Shown piece after piece: positions 24,580 through 33,591 of a DNA stretch of 64,000 nucleotides. The position numbers were made by a program, and so were the translations under genes. The stretch covers positions 34,524-98,523 of the forward strand of contig NZ_JNVM01000001.1 of the NCBI RefSeq assembly GCF_000722545.1, read 5' to 3'. Source of the DNA: Paenibacillus tyrphae (GTDB lineage: Bacteria; Bacillota; Bacilli; Paenibacillales; NBRC-103111). Position 1 is the first letter of the stretch; each line of letters starts with the position of its first letter. The notes under the pieces were generated by a model. It ran no database searches. It was not told the DNA's origin and saw only the letters and a list, made by a program, of their open reading frames with translations.

Positions 24580-25218
24580 TCACGGAAGCTCGGCATGCTC
24601 TACGTAACGTTCTTCTCCGTGGATGATCGTTCCTTGACCCTGGGTCAAATCCGTCATCCATGCGGCAAATGTATCCGCTTCCTCAACTAAAGGCAAGCAG
24701 CTCAGCGTCACCTTATCGGTGAAAACGGTCTCGCCCATCATCATACCGCGGTTCCGCAGCTCGTTCTCTACCTTGCCGAGCCACGTATAATCGACCTCCA
24801 CCAACACTTCCCGGTGGAGCACCTTATACACCTGCTCCGCTGCGGCAAGCCCGGTGACCGCCCCGTCGGTATAGGCGCGAATCAAGCCGCCCGCCCCTAG
24901 CATAATGCCGCCGAAATAACGGGTCACGACGACGACGACGTTTTTCAGACCTTGATTTTTAATCACTTCGAGGATCGGCTTCCCCGCCGTCCCGCTCGGC
25001 TCCCCGTCGTCGGACGCTTTCTGAATCTCATCGCGTTCTCCGATCATGTAAGCCGAGCAGTTGTGCGTGGCGGACCAATGCTCCTTCTTGATGCTCTCAA
25101 TGAATGCAACGGCTTCTTCCTCGGTCTCGACCGGCTTCGCAAACCCGATAAACCGGGATTTCTTAATAACGATTTCCGCCGAGCCGAATCGCTTAACCGT
25201 TCTGTACCGCGTTAACAT
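24580..25218 (-). CDS. YigZ/IMPACT family protein
   Basis: A 212-residue protein with the Impact N-terminal domain (KSRFIGFAKPVETEEEAVAF, ATHNCSAYMIGE, SDDGEPSGTAGKPIL, RYFGGIMLGAGGLIRAY) and a C-terminal ferredoxin-like domain. The family is linked to translation control and nucleic-acid binding; the bacterial role is unsettled. The start at 25218 is used because the conserved LTRYRTVKRFG follows; extension to 25299 would read through the pgi terminator. A short GCTTCC/GGAAGC hairpin at 24561-24597 may end the transcript. Confidence 0.92.
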   Translation of the reverse strand: MLTRYRTVKRFGSAEIVIKKSRFIGFAKPVETEEEAVAFIESIKKEHWSATHNCSAYMIGERDEIQKASDDGEPSGTAGKPILEVIKNQGLKNVVVVVTRYFGGIMLGAGGLIRAYTDGAVTGLAAAEQVYKVLHREVLVEVDYTWLGKVENELRNRGMMMGETVFTDKVTLSCLPLVEEADTFAAWMTDLTQGQGTIIHGEERYVEHAELP

Positions 25219-25284
25219 GGACGTTTCCTGACGCCTCCTTATCAGGCCGTAGCCTCTGGAACATCCGGCGTCCGGGATGCCTGC

Positions 25285-25322
25285 AAAAAAAGCAGCCATC
25301 CCGGGGGATGAACCGCTTTTTC
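25285..25322 (-). terminator. Terminator after pgi
   Basis: On the minus strand GCGGTTCATCC pairs with GGATGGCTGC (one or two mismatches), followed by TTTTTTTG. It ends pgi before yigZ starts. Confidence 0.75.
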
Positions 25323-25335
25323 CGCGCGCTGCGAG

Positions 25336-26691
25336 TTACTTCGACAATCTGGCCTCGAGCGCAGCCTTTTCTTTCTCGTAGCCCGGTTTGCCGAGCAGTG
25401 CGAACATGTTTTTCTTATATGCCTCCACGCCCGGTTGGTCGAACGGGTTGACGCCCAGCAGGTAACCGCTGATGCCGCAGGCTTTTTCAAAGAAATAAAC
25501 CATGTAACCGAATGTATATGGCGACAGATCGGGCAGCGTGACGATCAGGTTCGGCACTCCGCCGTCCGTATGAGCAAGCATGGTGCCCTCGAACGCCTTT
25601 TTATTGACGAAATCCATCGTTTGTCCGCTCAGGAAGTTCAAGCCGTCCAGATCTTGCGGATCGGTGCCGATGGTGATTTGCTCCGACACCTGCTCGACTT
25701 GAATGACGGTCTCAAACAAGTTGCGCGAGCCTTCCTGAATGAATTGACCCATGGAATGTAAATCCGTGGAAAAATCGACCGAAGACGGGTAAATGCCTTT
25801 GTTATCCTTGCCTTCGCTCTCGCCGTACAGTTGCTTCCACCATTCGGAGACGTAGTGCAGCGACGGCTCGTAGTTCACGAGAATTTCCGTCGTTTTGCCC
25901 TTACGGTACAGCGCATTGCGAACCGCAGCGTATTGGTACGCTTCGTTCTCCTTCAGGTTCGGATTGGAGTATATCTCACGCGCGTCCGCGGCGCCTTGCA
26001 TCATCGCTTCGATATCCACGCCGGCGGTGGCGATCGGCAGCAGGCCGACGGCGGTTAGCACGGAATAGCGGCCGCCCACATCGTCCGGGATGACGAACGT
26101 TTCGTAGCCTTCCTCGGTCGCCAGCTTTTTCAGCGCGCCTTTCGCTTGGTCCGTCGTCGCATAGATGCGCTCGCGCGCCCCTTCTTTGCCGTATTTGCGC
26201 TCAAGCAGCTCGCGGAAAATCCGGAAAGCGATGGCAGGCTCCGTCGTCGTGCCGGATTTGGAGATGACGTTGACGGAAATGTCCTTGCCTTCGAGCAGTT
26301 GCAGCAAATGCGTCACGTAGGTGGAGCTGATGTTCTGGCCGACGAAGTAAATTTCCGGCGTCTTGCGCTTATCCTTCGGCAGCAGATTGTAGAAGCTGTG
26401 GGACAGCATCTCGATCGCCGCTCTGGCTCCCAGATAGGAACCCCCGATGCCGATGACGACTAGCGCGTCGGAATTCGATTGAATGCGCTTGGCCGCCTGC
26501 TGGATGCGGGCGAACTCTTCTTTATCGTAATTGACCGGGAGATCGATCCAACCGAGATAATCGTTCCCGGCGCCGGTTTTGTCGTGCAATTGGTTATGCG
26601 CGGCGGCTACGGCACCCGCCAAGTAATCCACCTCGTGCTGCTGAATGAAACCAACGGCCTTGCTGTAATCAAAACGAAGTTTAGCTCCCAT
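25336..26691 (-). CDS. pgi: Glucose-6-phosphate isomerase
   Basis: A 451-residue cytoplasmic glycolytic enzyme interconverting glucose-6-phosphate and fructose-6-phosphate. Motifs: [25 protein letters not shown], the PGI signature near [17 protein letters not shown] and [18 protein letters not shown]. The length equals that of the Bacillus enzyme. The start at 26691 ([12 protein letters not shown]) agrees with the family; GGGAGG lies 11 nt upstream. Monocistronic. Confidence 0.97.
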   Translation of the reverse strand: MGAKLRFDYSKAVGFIQQHEVDYLAGAVAAAHNQLHDKTGAGNDYLGWIDLPVNYDKEEFARIQQAAKRIQSNSDALVVIGIGGSYLGARAAIEMLSHSFYNLLPKDKRKTPEIYFVGQNISSTYVTHLLQLLEGKDISVNVISKSGTTTEPAIAFRIFRELLERKYGKEGARERIYATTDQAKGALKKLATEEGYETFVIPDDVGGRYSVLTAVGLLPIATAGVDIEAMMQGAADAREIYSNPNLKENEAYQYAAVRNALYRKGKTTEILVNYEPSLHYVSEWWKQLYGESEGKDNKGIYPSSVDFSTDLHSMGQFIQEGSRNLFETVIQVEQVSEQITIGTDPQDLDGLNFLSGQTMDFVNKKAFEGTMLAHTDGGVPNLIVTLPDLSPYTFGYMVYFFEKACGISGYLLGVNPFDQPGVEAYKKNMFALLGKPGYEKEKAALEARLSK

Positions 26692-26847
26692 TCCAAATAC
26701 ATCCTCCCGTCCGATTCGTTTTTTTCTCTGTGACATGCGGGTAAGACTTGTCCTTGCTTCGAATCGAAGCCTTGGTCGTACGGTAACACATTAAATCCCT
26801 ATAGTGTATAGAATACTTTACTTTCTAGCCGAAACGCAAGAGAACAA

Positions 26848-26876
26848 TTCACAGCCTACTGGCAAAATGTTAAAAT
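26848..26876 (+). promoter_or_regulatory. Predicted promoter of the dehydrogenase-PilZ gene
   Basis: TTCACA (26848-26853) and TAAAAT (26871-26876) are 17 nt apart, 25 nt upstream of the ATG. Confidence 0.45.
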
Positions 26877-26900
26877 ACAATCAAGAGGTGATGGAAAAAC

Positions 26901-28172
26901 ATGAAAACTGTCGGGTTTATCGGACTTGGCACCATGGGCAAACCTATGGCTGCCAATTTGATCCAAAAAGGTTTTCGCGTGAACGTTTACAACCGGACGG
27001 CGGACAAAGCGCAGGAGCTTGTCGCCCTCGGTGCCGCACAGGCAGCAAGCCCCGCTGAAGCCGCTAAAGAAGCGGACGTCATCGTCACGATGCTGAGCAA
27101 CGATCAAGTCGTTCTGGACAGCTTGTTCGGCGAGAACGGACTGGCTCACAGCCTGCGTCCCGGACAAACCGTGATCGATTGCAGCACGGTCTCCCCCGCG
27201 ACGAGCCGCAAAATTTACGACGAGCTGGCATCGCATCTGGTCGATTTCCTGGATGCGCCGGTCACCGGCAGCAAGCCTGCGGCCGAGAACGGCACGCTCG
27301 TCTTCATGGTCGGCGGGCAGGAAGAGACGCTGGACGCGCAGCGCGACGTCTTCGAAGCGATGGGCAGCAAAATCGTCTACATGGGGCCAAGCGGCTCCGG
27401 CTCCTATGCGAAGCTTGCGCATAATACGATGGTCGGCATCAATGCGCTCGGGCTGATGGAAGGCTTGTCCATGGTAACCAAAGCCGGCCTCGACCCGGAA
27501 AGCTTCTTGAGCATCGTCCTTGCCGGCGGCGCGAACAGCAGACAAGCCGAGCTGAAAGGCTCCAAGATCGTAAGCCGCGATTTCAGCAACCAGTTCTCGA
27601 CCAAGCTGATGCTGAAAGACTTGCAACTCGCCGGAGACGTGGCCGACGGGTTCCAGATGCCTTCGCCGATGCTTCGCACGGCTACAGGGCTGTTCCAGAT
27701 GGGCCTTGCCAAAGGCCTCGGAGAAGACGATCTGTGCTCGGTCATCCAATGCTATGAGGATTGGATGCACATGCAGGTCAGGAGCCGGGACAAGTCTGCC
27801 GAAGCTACGACCGAACGCCGCCGCAACGCGCGCATTCAGCTCGACATCAAGCTGCATTTATCCGTTTACCAATGGGAGCAGGAAGGCTCCTTCTCCGGGC
27901 AGCTGATCGAAGGTACGCTGATCGACCTGTCGGAGAGCGGCATCCGCCTCGTCTCGTCGTTCCCGCTCGCCCGCGATATGTTCATCGTGCTTCACTTTCC
28001 GAAGGAAGCGGACCTGCCGCCGATCACGGCGCGCATCATCCGCATCGATCCGGACAACGGGCTGTTCCGCTACGGCTGCATGCTGTCGGGACTGCCGCCG
28101 TACGTGCGGCTCAAGCTGGAGGAATACATCCGCGTCCGCTCGGAAGAGCAAGAACAAGCTTCGCAATCCTGA
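26901..28172 (+). CDS. Beta-hydroxyacid dehydrogenase fused to a C-terminal PilZ domain
   Basis: One uninterrupted 423-residue frame with two known modules. Residues 1-290 form a complete 3-hydroxyisobutyrate/glyoxylate-reductase type dehydrogenase: GFIGLGTMGKPMAANL (dinucleotide fold), DAPVTGSKPAAENGTL (substrate loop), catalytic Lys171 in YAKLAHN, and the KLMLKDLQLA helix. Residues 305-410 form a PilZ c-di-GMP receptor: R307-x3-R311 in ERRRNARI, and D342LSESG347, 31 residues later, both binding motifs intact. A charged linker (about 291-304) joins them. Ribosome site GAGGTGAT; its own promoter and terminator. I infer an oxidoreductase whose activity or location responds to c-di-GMP. The substrate is unknown. 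PilZ followed by a terminator shows this is not a read-through artefact. Confidence 0.93.
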   Translation: MKTVGFIGLGTMGKPMAANLIQKGFRVNVYNRTADKAQELVALGAAQAASPAEAAKEADVIVTMLSNDQVVLDSLFGENGLAHSLRPGQTVIDCSTVSPATSRKIYDELASHLVDFLDAPVTGSKPAAENGTLVFMVGGQEETLDAQRDVFEAMGSKIVYMGPSGSGSYAKLAHNTMVGINALGLMEGLSMVTKAGLDPESFLSIVLAGGANSRQAELKGSKIVSRDFSNQFSTKLMLKDLQLAGDVADGFQMPSPMLRTATGLFQMGLAKGLGEDDLCSVIQCYEDWMHMQVRSRDKSAEATTERRRNARIQLDIKLHLSVYQWEQEGSFSGQLIEGTLIDLSESGIRLVSSFPLARDMFIVLHFPKEADLPPITARIIRIDPDNGLFRYGCMLSGLPPYVRLKLEEYIRVRSEEQEQASQS

Positions 28173-28184
28173 TTCCGTTTTTGC

Positions 28185-28244
28185 AAAAACCCCGCATCGG
28201 CCTATCTGGTTCGTTATACCGGATCGGGTGTGCGGGGTTTTCTT
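28185..28244. terminator. Bidirectional terminator after the dehydrogenase-PilZ gene
   Basis: AAAACCCCGCA pairs with TGCGGGGTTTT across a long loop that itself contains ATCGG/CCGGAT-like pairing; serves the convergent ppnP gene as well. Confidence 0.85.
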
Positions 28245-28248
28245 TCCG

Positions 28249-28566
28249 TTATTCGCTAATGTAAGAGCAGCAGTAGTCTGTAACCGTGCGGACGTCCAGC
28301 TTGAACTTGGCGCCTGCGGGCACCGTAAATTCGCCTGTTCCGTTAATTTCCAGCCACTCGCTGGCGCCGGGCAGCAGTACCTTCAGCTCCCCCGCTTGAA
28401 TCTCCATAATTTCCTTCGAATCCGTACCAAACTCATACTCACCGGGCAGCATGATGCCGAGCGTTTTTTTCGTTCCGTCCGCAAAAATCACCGTGCGGCT
28501 GGTCACTTTGCCGTCGAAATAGATGTTCGCTTTCTTCACCGCGGTTACGTTCTCAAATTGCGACAT
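28249..28566 (-). CDS. ppnP: Pyrimidine/purine nucleoside phosphorylase PpnP (DUF1255)
   Basis: A 105-residue single-domain cupin. [40 protein letters not shown] and [13 protein letters not shown]...YCCSY match PpnP (YaiE/UPF0345), which phosphorolyses several nucleosides. The start at 28566 begins the conserved MSQFENV; AGAGGGAA is the ribosome site. The frame further upstream has no family similarity. It lies between tkt and the dehydrogenase-PilZ gene, and may share the tkt transcript (99 nt gap). Confidence 0.92.
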   Translation of the reverse strand: MSQFENVTAVKKANIYFDGKVTSRTVIFADGTKKTLGIMLPGEYEFGTDSKEIMEIQAGELKVLLPGASEWLEINGTGEFTVPAGAKFKLDVRTVTDYCCSYISE

Positions 28567-28665
28567 GGACCGGTTTCCCTCTTTCTTATCTGAACCAACC
28601 GCGGACGGTGCGTTCATCCGCCACCGCCCGCTGCCGTTCGTCAACTATTGTTCAACGCCCAATTC

Positions 28666-30669
28666 TTATTTCAGCAAAGCCTTTACGCGGGCAACCACAT
28701 TGTCCACCGTGAAACCGTACTCGCGGATCACAATCGGACCCGGGGCGGATGCGCCGAACTTGTTGATGCCGAGCACGTCGCCCTGCTCGCCGACGTAGCG
28801 CTCCCAGCCGAACGAATGACCCATTTCGACCGCCAGACGCGCCTTCACTTCCGGCAAAATGACGGAATCCTTGTACTCCTGCGACTGCTTGTCGAACAGC
28901 TCCCAGCTCGGCATGCTGATCACGCGAACCGCGATGCCTTCCTCCGCCAGCTGCTTTTGCGCGGCCATCGCAAGCTGCACTTCCGTCCCCGTTGCGATAA
29001 TTTGCGCCTGCGGCTTGCCACCTGCTGCGTCGGACAAGACGTACGCGCCGCGGTCGACCGCGCCGTTCGCCGTGCCATCCAGCGTCGGAGCCGCCTGCCG
29101 GGAGAAGATCAAGGCGACCGGGCCTTTCTTGTTCTCAACGGCATAGCGCCAAGCGGCTGCCGTTTCCGGACCGTCCGCCGGACGAAGAACCGTCACGCCC
29201 GGAATGACGCGCAGCGCGGCAAGCTGCTCGATCGGCTCGTGGGTCGGGCCGTCTTCGCCGACGCCGATGCTGTCGTGCGTGAATACGTAGATCGCCGGCA
29301 CGTTCATGATCGACGCCAGACGGATCGCCGGACGCAAGTAGTCGGAGAAGACGAAGAACGTTCCGCAGAACACTCTCACGCCGCCGTGCAGCAGCATGCC
29401 GTTCGTAGCCGCGCCCATGCCGAACTCGCGCACGCCAAAATAGATGTTGCGGCCGCTGTAATCTTTAGTCGTCAGCACGCCAAGATCCTTCATGTGTGTC
29501 ATGGTCGAAGACTCCAGGTCGGCAGAGCCGCCGACGAGCCACGGTACGTTTTTGGCAATCGCATTCAGCACCGTGCCGGAAGCCGTACGAGTACCCTTGT
29601 CCGCCGAAACGTCGGACGGGATGTCCTTGTCCCAGCCTGCCGGCAGTTCGTCGCTTGAGGCCGCCTCGAACTGCTTCGCCAGCTCCGGATGCGCCTTGGC
29701 GTAGTCGGCAACCAATTGCTTCCAAGCCTCGTACGCTTGAACTCCCTTGCTTTTCACGTCGGCGAAATGCTGGCTCACTTCGTCCGGCACGTGGAAGTGC
29801 TGCGCTTCATCCCAGCCATACGCTTTCTTGGTGAGCACGACTTCGTCCACGCCGAGCGGGGAACCGTGCGGGCCCGCATGGCCGCCTTTGCCCGCTTTGT
29901 TCGGGCTGCCGTAGCCGATAACCGTCTTCACTTCGATCAGCGTCGGACGATAATCCGCCTGCGCTTCCAGCACCGCTTTGTGGATCGCCTCCAGATCGTT
30001 GCCGTCCTCGACGCGCAGCACCTGCCAGCCGTAGCCTTCAAAGCGCTGGGCGACATTTTCGGAGAACGACAGATTCAGCTCGCCGTCCAGCGAAATATCG
30101 TTCGAATCGTACAGCACGATCAGCTTGCCGAGCTTCAAATGGCCCGCCAGCGAAGCGGACTCCGACGAGATGCCTTCCATCAGGTCGCCGTCGCCGCAAA
30201 TGGCATATGTATAGTGATCGATGACACGGTATTGTTCACGATTGTAAACGGCTGCGAGATGCGCTTCCGCCATCGCCATCCCCACCGCCATGCCAAGACC
30301 TTGACCGAGCGGCCCCGTCGTCGCATCGACGCCCGGCGTGTGGCCCACTTCCGGATGTCCCGGCGTCAGGCTGCCCCATTGGCGGAACTGCTTCAATTCT
30401 TCCATCGGCAGGTCGTAGCCGGAGAGGTGGAGCAGGCTGTACAGCAGCATCGAACCGTGTCCCGCAGACAGCACGAAACGGTCGCGGTTGATCCACGTCG
30501 GCTGATCCGGGTTATGCTTCATCAGCTTCGCGAAGAGCTCATAGCCCATTGGCGCGGCTCCCATCGGCATCCCGGGGTGTCCGGACTTGGCTTTTTCAAT
30601 CGCGTCGATGGAAAGCGTGCGGATCGTGTCCACGGAAAGTTGTTCGATCGTTTTGTTAGATACCGTCAT
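28666..30669 (-). CDS. tkt: Transketolase
   Basis: A 667-residue thiamine-diphosphate enzyme of the pentose-phosphate pathway, the same length as in Bacillus. N-terminal [20 protein letters not shown]; the ThDP motif GDGDLMEG...[14 protein letters not shown]; substrate residues in the central segment [17 protein letters not shown]; and [20 protein letters not shown]. The start has GGAGG 6 nt upstream. The leader contains a strong inverted repeat at 30752-30787. Confidence 0.97.
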   Translation of the reverse strand: MTVSNKTIEQLSVDTIRTLSIDAIEKAKSGHPGMPMGAAPMGYELFAKLMKHNPDQPTWINRDRFVLSAGHGSMLLYSLLHLSGYDLPMEELKQFRQWGSLTPGHPEVGHTPGVDATTGPLGQGLGMAVGMAMAEAHLAAVYNREQYRVIDHYTYAICGDGDLMEGISSESASLAGHLKLGKLIVLYDSNDISLDGELNLSFSENVAQRFEGYGWQVLRVEDGNDLEAIHKAVLEAQADYRPTLIEVKTVIGYGSPNKAGKGGHAGPHGSPLGVDEVVLTKKAYGWDEAQHFHVPDEVSQHFADVKSKGVQAYEAWKQLVADYAKAHPELAKQFEAASSDELPAGWDKDIPSDVSADKGTRTASGTVLNAIAKNVPWLVGGSADLESSTMTHMKDLGVLTTKDYSGRNIYFGVREFGMGAATNGMLLHGGVRVFCGTFFVFSDYLRPAIRLASIMNVPAIYVFTHDSIGVGEDGPTHEPIEQLAALRVIPGVTVLRPADGPETAAAWRYAVENKKGPVALIFSRQAAPTLDGTANGAVDRGAYVLSDAAGGKPQAQIIATGTEVQLAMAAQKQLAEEGIAVRVISMPSWELFDKQSQEYKDSVILPEVKARLAVEMGHSFGWERYVGEQGDVLGINKFGASAPGPIVIREYGFTVDNVVARVKALLK

Positions 30670-30751
30670 TGTGATCCTCCTATTGTCGATCTTCTTTTGA
30701 TCAGCAGTATGGTAAAGCACTGGTCCGCCTTCGCGCGAAAGCGCCGGGCTT

Positions 30752-30787
30752 CACGTGAACCCAGTAAACAAAAGGGTTGTTCACGTG
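30752..30787. repeat. Inverted repeat in the tkt leader
   Basis: CACGTGAACCC and GGGTTGTTCACGTG form a stem with a two-base bulge, about 85 nt upstream of the tkt start. The remaining 30670-31028 interval between tkt and the divergent diguanylate cyclase holds no gene; TACAAT on the minus strand near 30830 is a possible tkt -10. Confidence 0.45.
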
Positions 30788-31028
30788 TGCATCATTACCT
30801 GTTCGCTTGGAGTGCTTGCCTTATTGTACCACTCTCCGTTTCAGTTTGCCATATCCAACCGGTGAACATGCTTTGAAATCTCATTTCGCACAAAAAAATT
30901 AGTTCTGCCGAAGGATTTACAAAAGTTACGTCGAAACAGTATCGTATCACACATTTTTTGGAGCGTTTCACTCTTGTTGGATGAACTAAGGTAAGCGTGG
31001 ATGTATTATGTGACACGGGAGCAGATGT

Positions 31029-32138
31029 ATGAACCATCTTTTGCTGGAACTGGCCAATACCCGACAAACGTACAGAAAAATGCTCAATCTGTACTGGATC
31101 ACCATCGTGCTGACAGGCATTCTCGAATACGCCATATCTCTTTTGGAAGCGGATACTTCGCCCTCCGCCTTCTTTCAAGCCCTGCTCATTCAGGCGATCT
31201 GTTTAACCGCCGTCACCGGAGCCGTAGAAATCCTCTACCGCTACCGCAAAATACAGAGCGATTGGCTGCTCATCTTAACCGGCATTTTCTACGCAACCTC
31301 CATTATTCTGATGAACCCGTCAATCGGCATCGTACCCGCCATTTACATTTTTCCGATCCTAACGTCCGTTCTGTCCTTTAACAAAAAACGCATTGTCGCC
31401 GCCTTCGCCCTCGTGCTGCTGTCCTTCGCCGCCCTGTACCTCATCAGCCCCGAGATTCGGCTCACCATGCAGCCCGTGCATACGATCGGCATCCTGTTCC
31501 TGTACACCGGTACGACCGTTATCGCGCTTTCCATCACCAGCAGCGGAATCGAACTGCTCAATAACCTGAAGCATGCAACCGAAGCCAAGCAAGAGCTGCT
31601 GGTCAAAAACATTATTATGGACAAGCTGTCCAAGCTGGATGCGCTTACGAGCCTGTACAACCATAAGACGTTCCACGAATATCTTGAAAAGCTGATCGAC
31701 CAACACGAGCGCAACGAGCTGCCGCTGCAGTTGGCGATCGTCGATATCGATAACTTCAAGAAGATCAACGATACGTTCGGCCACTGGGTCGGCGATATTA
31801 TTTTGATGCGCGTGGCAAGTACGATTAAAGAAACGGTATCTCCCAACGATTTTGTGGCCCGCTACGGCGGCGAAGAGTTTGCCGTCATCTTTACCGACAA
31901 AACGCCGGAGGAAGCCTACGATTTGGCCGAGCAGATCCGCCACAAGCTGTCGGTCACCCTTCATCCCGAATTGGATTCGACGGCAGCGACCATCAGCATC
32001 GGACTGCAGACCTATACGAAAGGCCACGGCAAGGAAGGGCTGTTCAAAGGCGCAGACGCTTCCCTCTATGCCGCCAAGCGGACGGGCAAAAACAAAACAG
32101 TCGTGCAGTCAGCGGTCGCCGACCCGGTGGTCGTGTGA
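31029..32138 (+). CDS. Membrane diguanylate cyclase without RxxD site
   Basis: A 369-residue protein: about six membrane helices in residues 20-185 (YWITIVLTGILEYAISLLEA, LLILTGIFYATSIILMN, IGILFLYTGTTVIALSITSS and others), a coiled linker, and a C-terminal GGDEF domain (LDALTSLYNHKTFHEYLEKL, AIVDIDNFKKINDTFGH, RYGGEEFAVIF). Five residues before GGEEF the sequence is SPND instead of RxxD, so product inhibition through the I-site is probably lost. It should make c-di-GMP in response to a membrane or intramembrane cue. GGGAG precedes ATG by 7 nt. It has its own terminator. Confidence 0.93.
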   Translation: MNHLLLELANTRQTYRKMLNLYWITIVLTGILEYAISLLEADTSPSAFFQALLIQAICLTAVTGAVEILYRYRKIQSDWLLILTGIFYATSIILMNPSIGIVPAIYIFPILTSVLSFNKKRIVAAFALVLLSFAALYLISPEIRLTMQPVHTIGILFLYTGTTVIALSITSSGIELLNNLKHATEAKQELLVKNIIMDKLSKLDALTSLYNHKTFHEYLEKLIDQHERNELPLQLAIVDIDNFKKINDTFGHWVGDIILMRVASTIKETVSPNDFVARYGGEEFAVIFTDKTPEEAYDLAEQIRHKLSVTLHPELDSTAATISIGLQTYTKGHGKEGLFKGADASLYAAKRTGKNKTVVQSAVADPVVV

Positions 32139-32148
32139 TAGCTATCAT

Positions 32149-32193
32149 AGACGGAACCGAGTTTAACCATAACCGGCACCCGTCTTTTTTTAT
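32149..32193 (+). terminator. Terminator after the second diguanylate cyclase
   Basis: AGACGG/CCGTCT stem with inner GGTT/AACC pairing and TTTTTTTATTT. Confidence 0.75.
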
Positions 32194-32221
32194 TTCCCAA
32201 ATACAAAAATGTAAAAAGTAT

Positions 32222-32250
32222 TTGACATATTCATCGAGGACTGGTACATT
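32222..32250 (+). promoter_or_regulatory. Promoter of the XRE regulator operon
   Basis: A perfect TTGACA at 32222-32227 and TACATT at 32245-32250 with 17-nt spacing. The expected start site falls on the palindrome at 32256-32273. Confidence 0.75.
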
Positions 32251-32255
32251 GGTTT

Positions 32256-32273
32256 TGTAAAACATGTTTTACA
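32256..32273. promoter_or_regulatory. Palindromic operator TGTAAAACATGTTTTACA
   Basis: A perfect 18-bp palindrome directly downstream of the -10 and over the predicted transcription start, the place for autorepression by the XRE protein encoded next. A half-copy (TGTAAAA) occurs at about 32209. Confidence 0.65.
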
Positions 32274-32296
32274 TTTTGGCGCTAAAGGGTGTGGCC

Positions 32297-32512
32297 ATGG
32301 AAAACCGTATCCGAGAAATGAGGAAAGCCAGAGGGCTGTCTCAGGAAGACCTGGCCTCCGGCTGCGACGTCTCCAGACAGACGGTCAACGCGATTGAAAA
32401 CAATAAGTACGATCCGAGCTTGCTCTTGGCTTTCCGTCTGGCGGAGCAGCTTCATTGCAGAGTGGATGAACTGTTTATATACCGGGACAACTCAGAAGAA
32501 CAACAAGACTAA
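32297..32512 (+). CDS. Short XRE/Cro-type regulator
   Basis: A 71-residue protein consisting almost only of a helix-turn-helix: MENRIREMRKARGLSQEDLA, then SGCDVSRQTVNAIENNKYDP and a DELF segment. This is the short YozG/YvaO-like type that is commonly paired with a small membrane protein. The start at 32297 is after GGGTGTGG; upstream codons to 32264 overlap the operator. The membrane gene follows after 19 nt. Likely autoregulated through the palindrome over its start site. Confidence 0.9.
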   Translation: MENRIREMRKARGLSQEDLASGCDVSRQTVNAIENNKYDPSLLLAFRLAEQLHCRVDELFIYRDNSEEQQD

Positions 32513-32531
32513 CTATCGGAGGAATATCACA

Positions 32532-32918
32532 ATGAAAGTACGTTTAGGAATGTCTATCTTTTTAGCGGCGCTGCTTGTATTACTTGCAGCAATGGCCATT
32601 AAGGATTATAAGAACGGAACGATCGGCACGTCGAGCGTAACGTCGGTTGTCATAGTTCTGGCCGTCTGCCTTCAATTTTTGACCTGGGGTACGGACCGTA
32701 AGGCGCAGCAGGACGAGATGGGGAAAATTGTCGCAGCGAAAAGCGCCAAAATCAGCTATCATATTTTAACGCTGGCTTTGTTTGTGTTTTGGATCGCCGA
32801 CAGGATCGTATTTGTCCGCAAGGACGATTTCGGAAACCTTTCGCTGTTCCTCGCTCTATGCTTTTGCCTGGTGCTGTATCCGGTCGTTCAGCTGTTTTAC
32901 GTGCGCCGGTTCAAATAA
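32532..32918 (+). CDS. Four-helix membrane protein paired with XRE regulator
   Basis: A 128-residue integral membrane protein with four predicted helices (IFLAALLVLLAAMAI, SVTSVVIVLAVCLQFLTW, ISYHILTLALFVFWIADRI, LSLFLALCFCLVLYPVVQLF). Its size, topology and position beside a short XRE gene match DUF2178/DUF3796-type proteins; function unknown. CGGAGG lies 9 nt upstream of ATG. It shares a transcript with the regulator and ends at a strong terminator. Confidence 0.85.
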   Translation: MKVRLGMSIFLAALLVLLAAMAIKDYKNGTIGTSSVTSVVIVLAVCLQFLTWGTDRKAQQDEMGKIVAAKSAKISYHILTLALFVFWIADRIVFVRKDDFGNLSLFLALCFCLVLYPVVQLFYVRRFK

Positions 32919-32952
32919 CTTGGGTAAACCCGCCGCGGGCGGATCTACACAC

Positions 32953-32991
32953 AAAAAACCGGAAATGCGCTATCGGCATTCCGGTTTTTTC
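32953..32991. terminator. Bidirectional terminator
   Basis: AAAAAACCGGAAATGC pairs with GCATTCCGGTTTTTT (one mismatch) around a 7-nt loop, between the membrane gene and the convergent VOC gene. Confidence 0.88.
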
Positions 32992-32998
32992 TTTGCTT

Positions 32999-33574
<576 letters not shown>

Positions 33575-33591
33575 CCGTATACATGATGAAA

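Noticed and set aside
29689..30876. 395-codon plus-strand open frame opposite transketolase
   Set aside because: Antisense shadow of tkt without motif.
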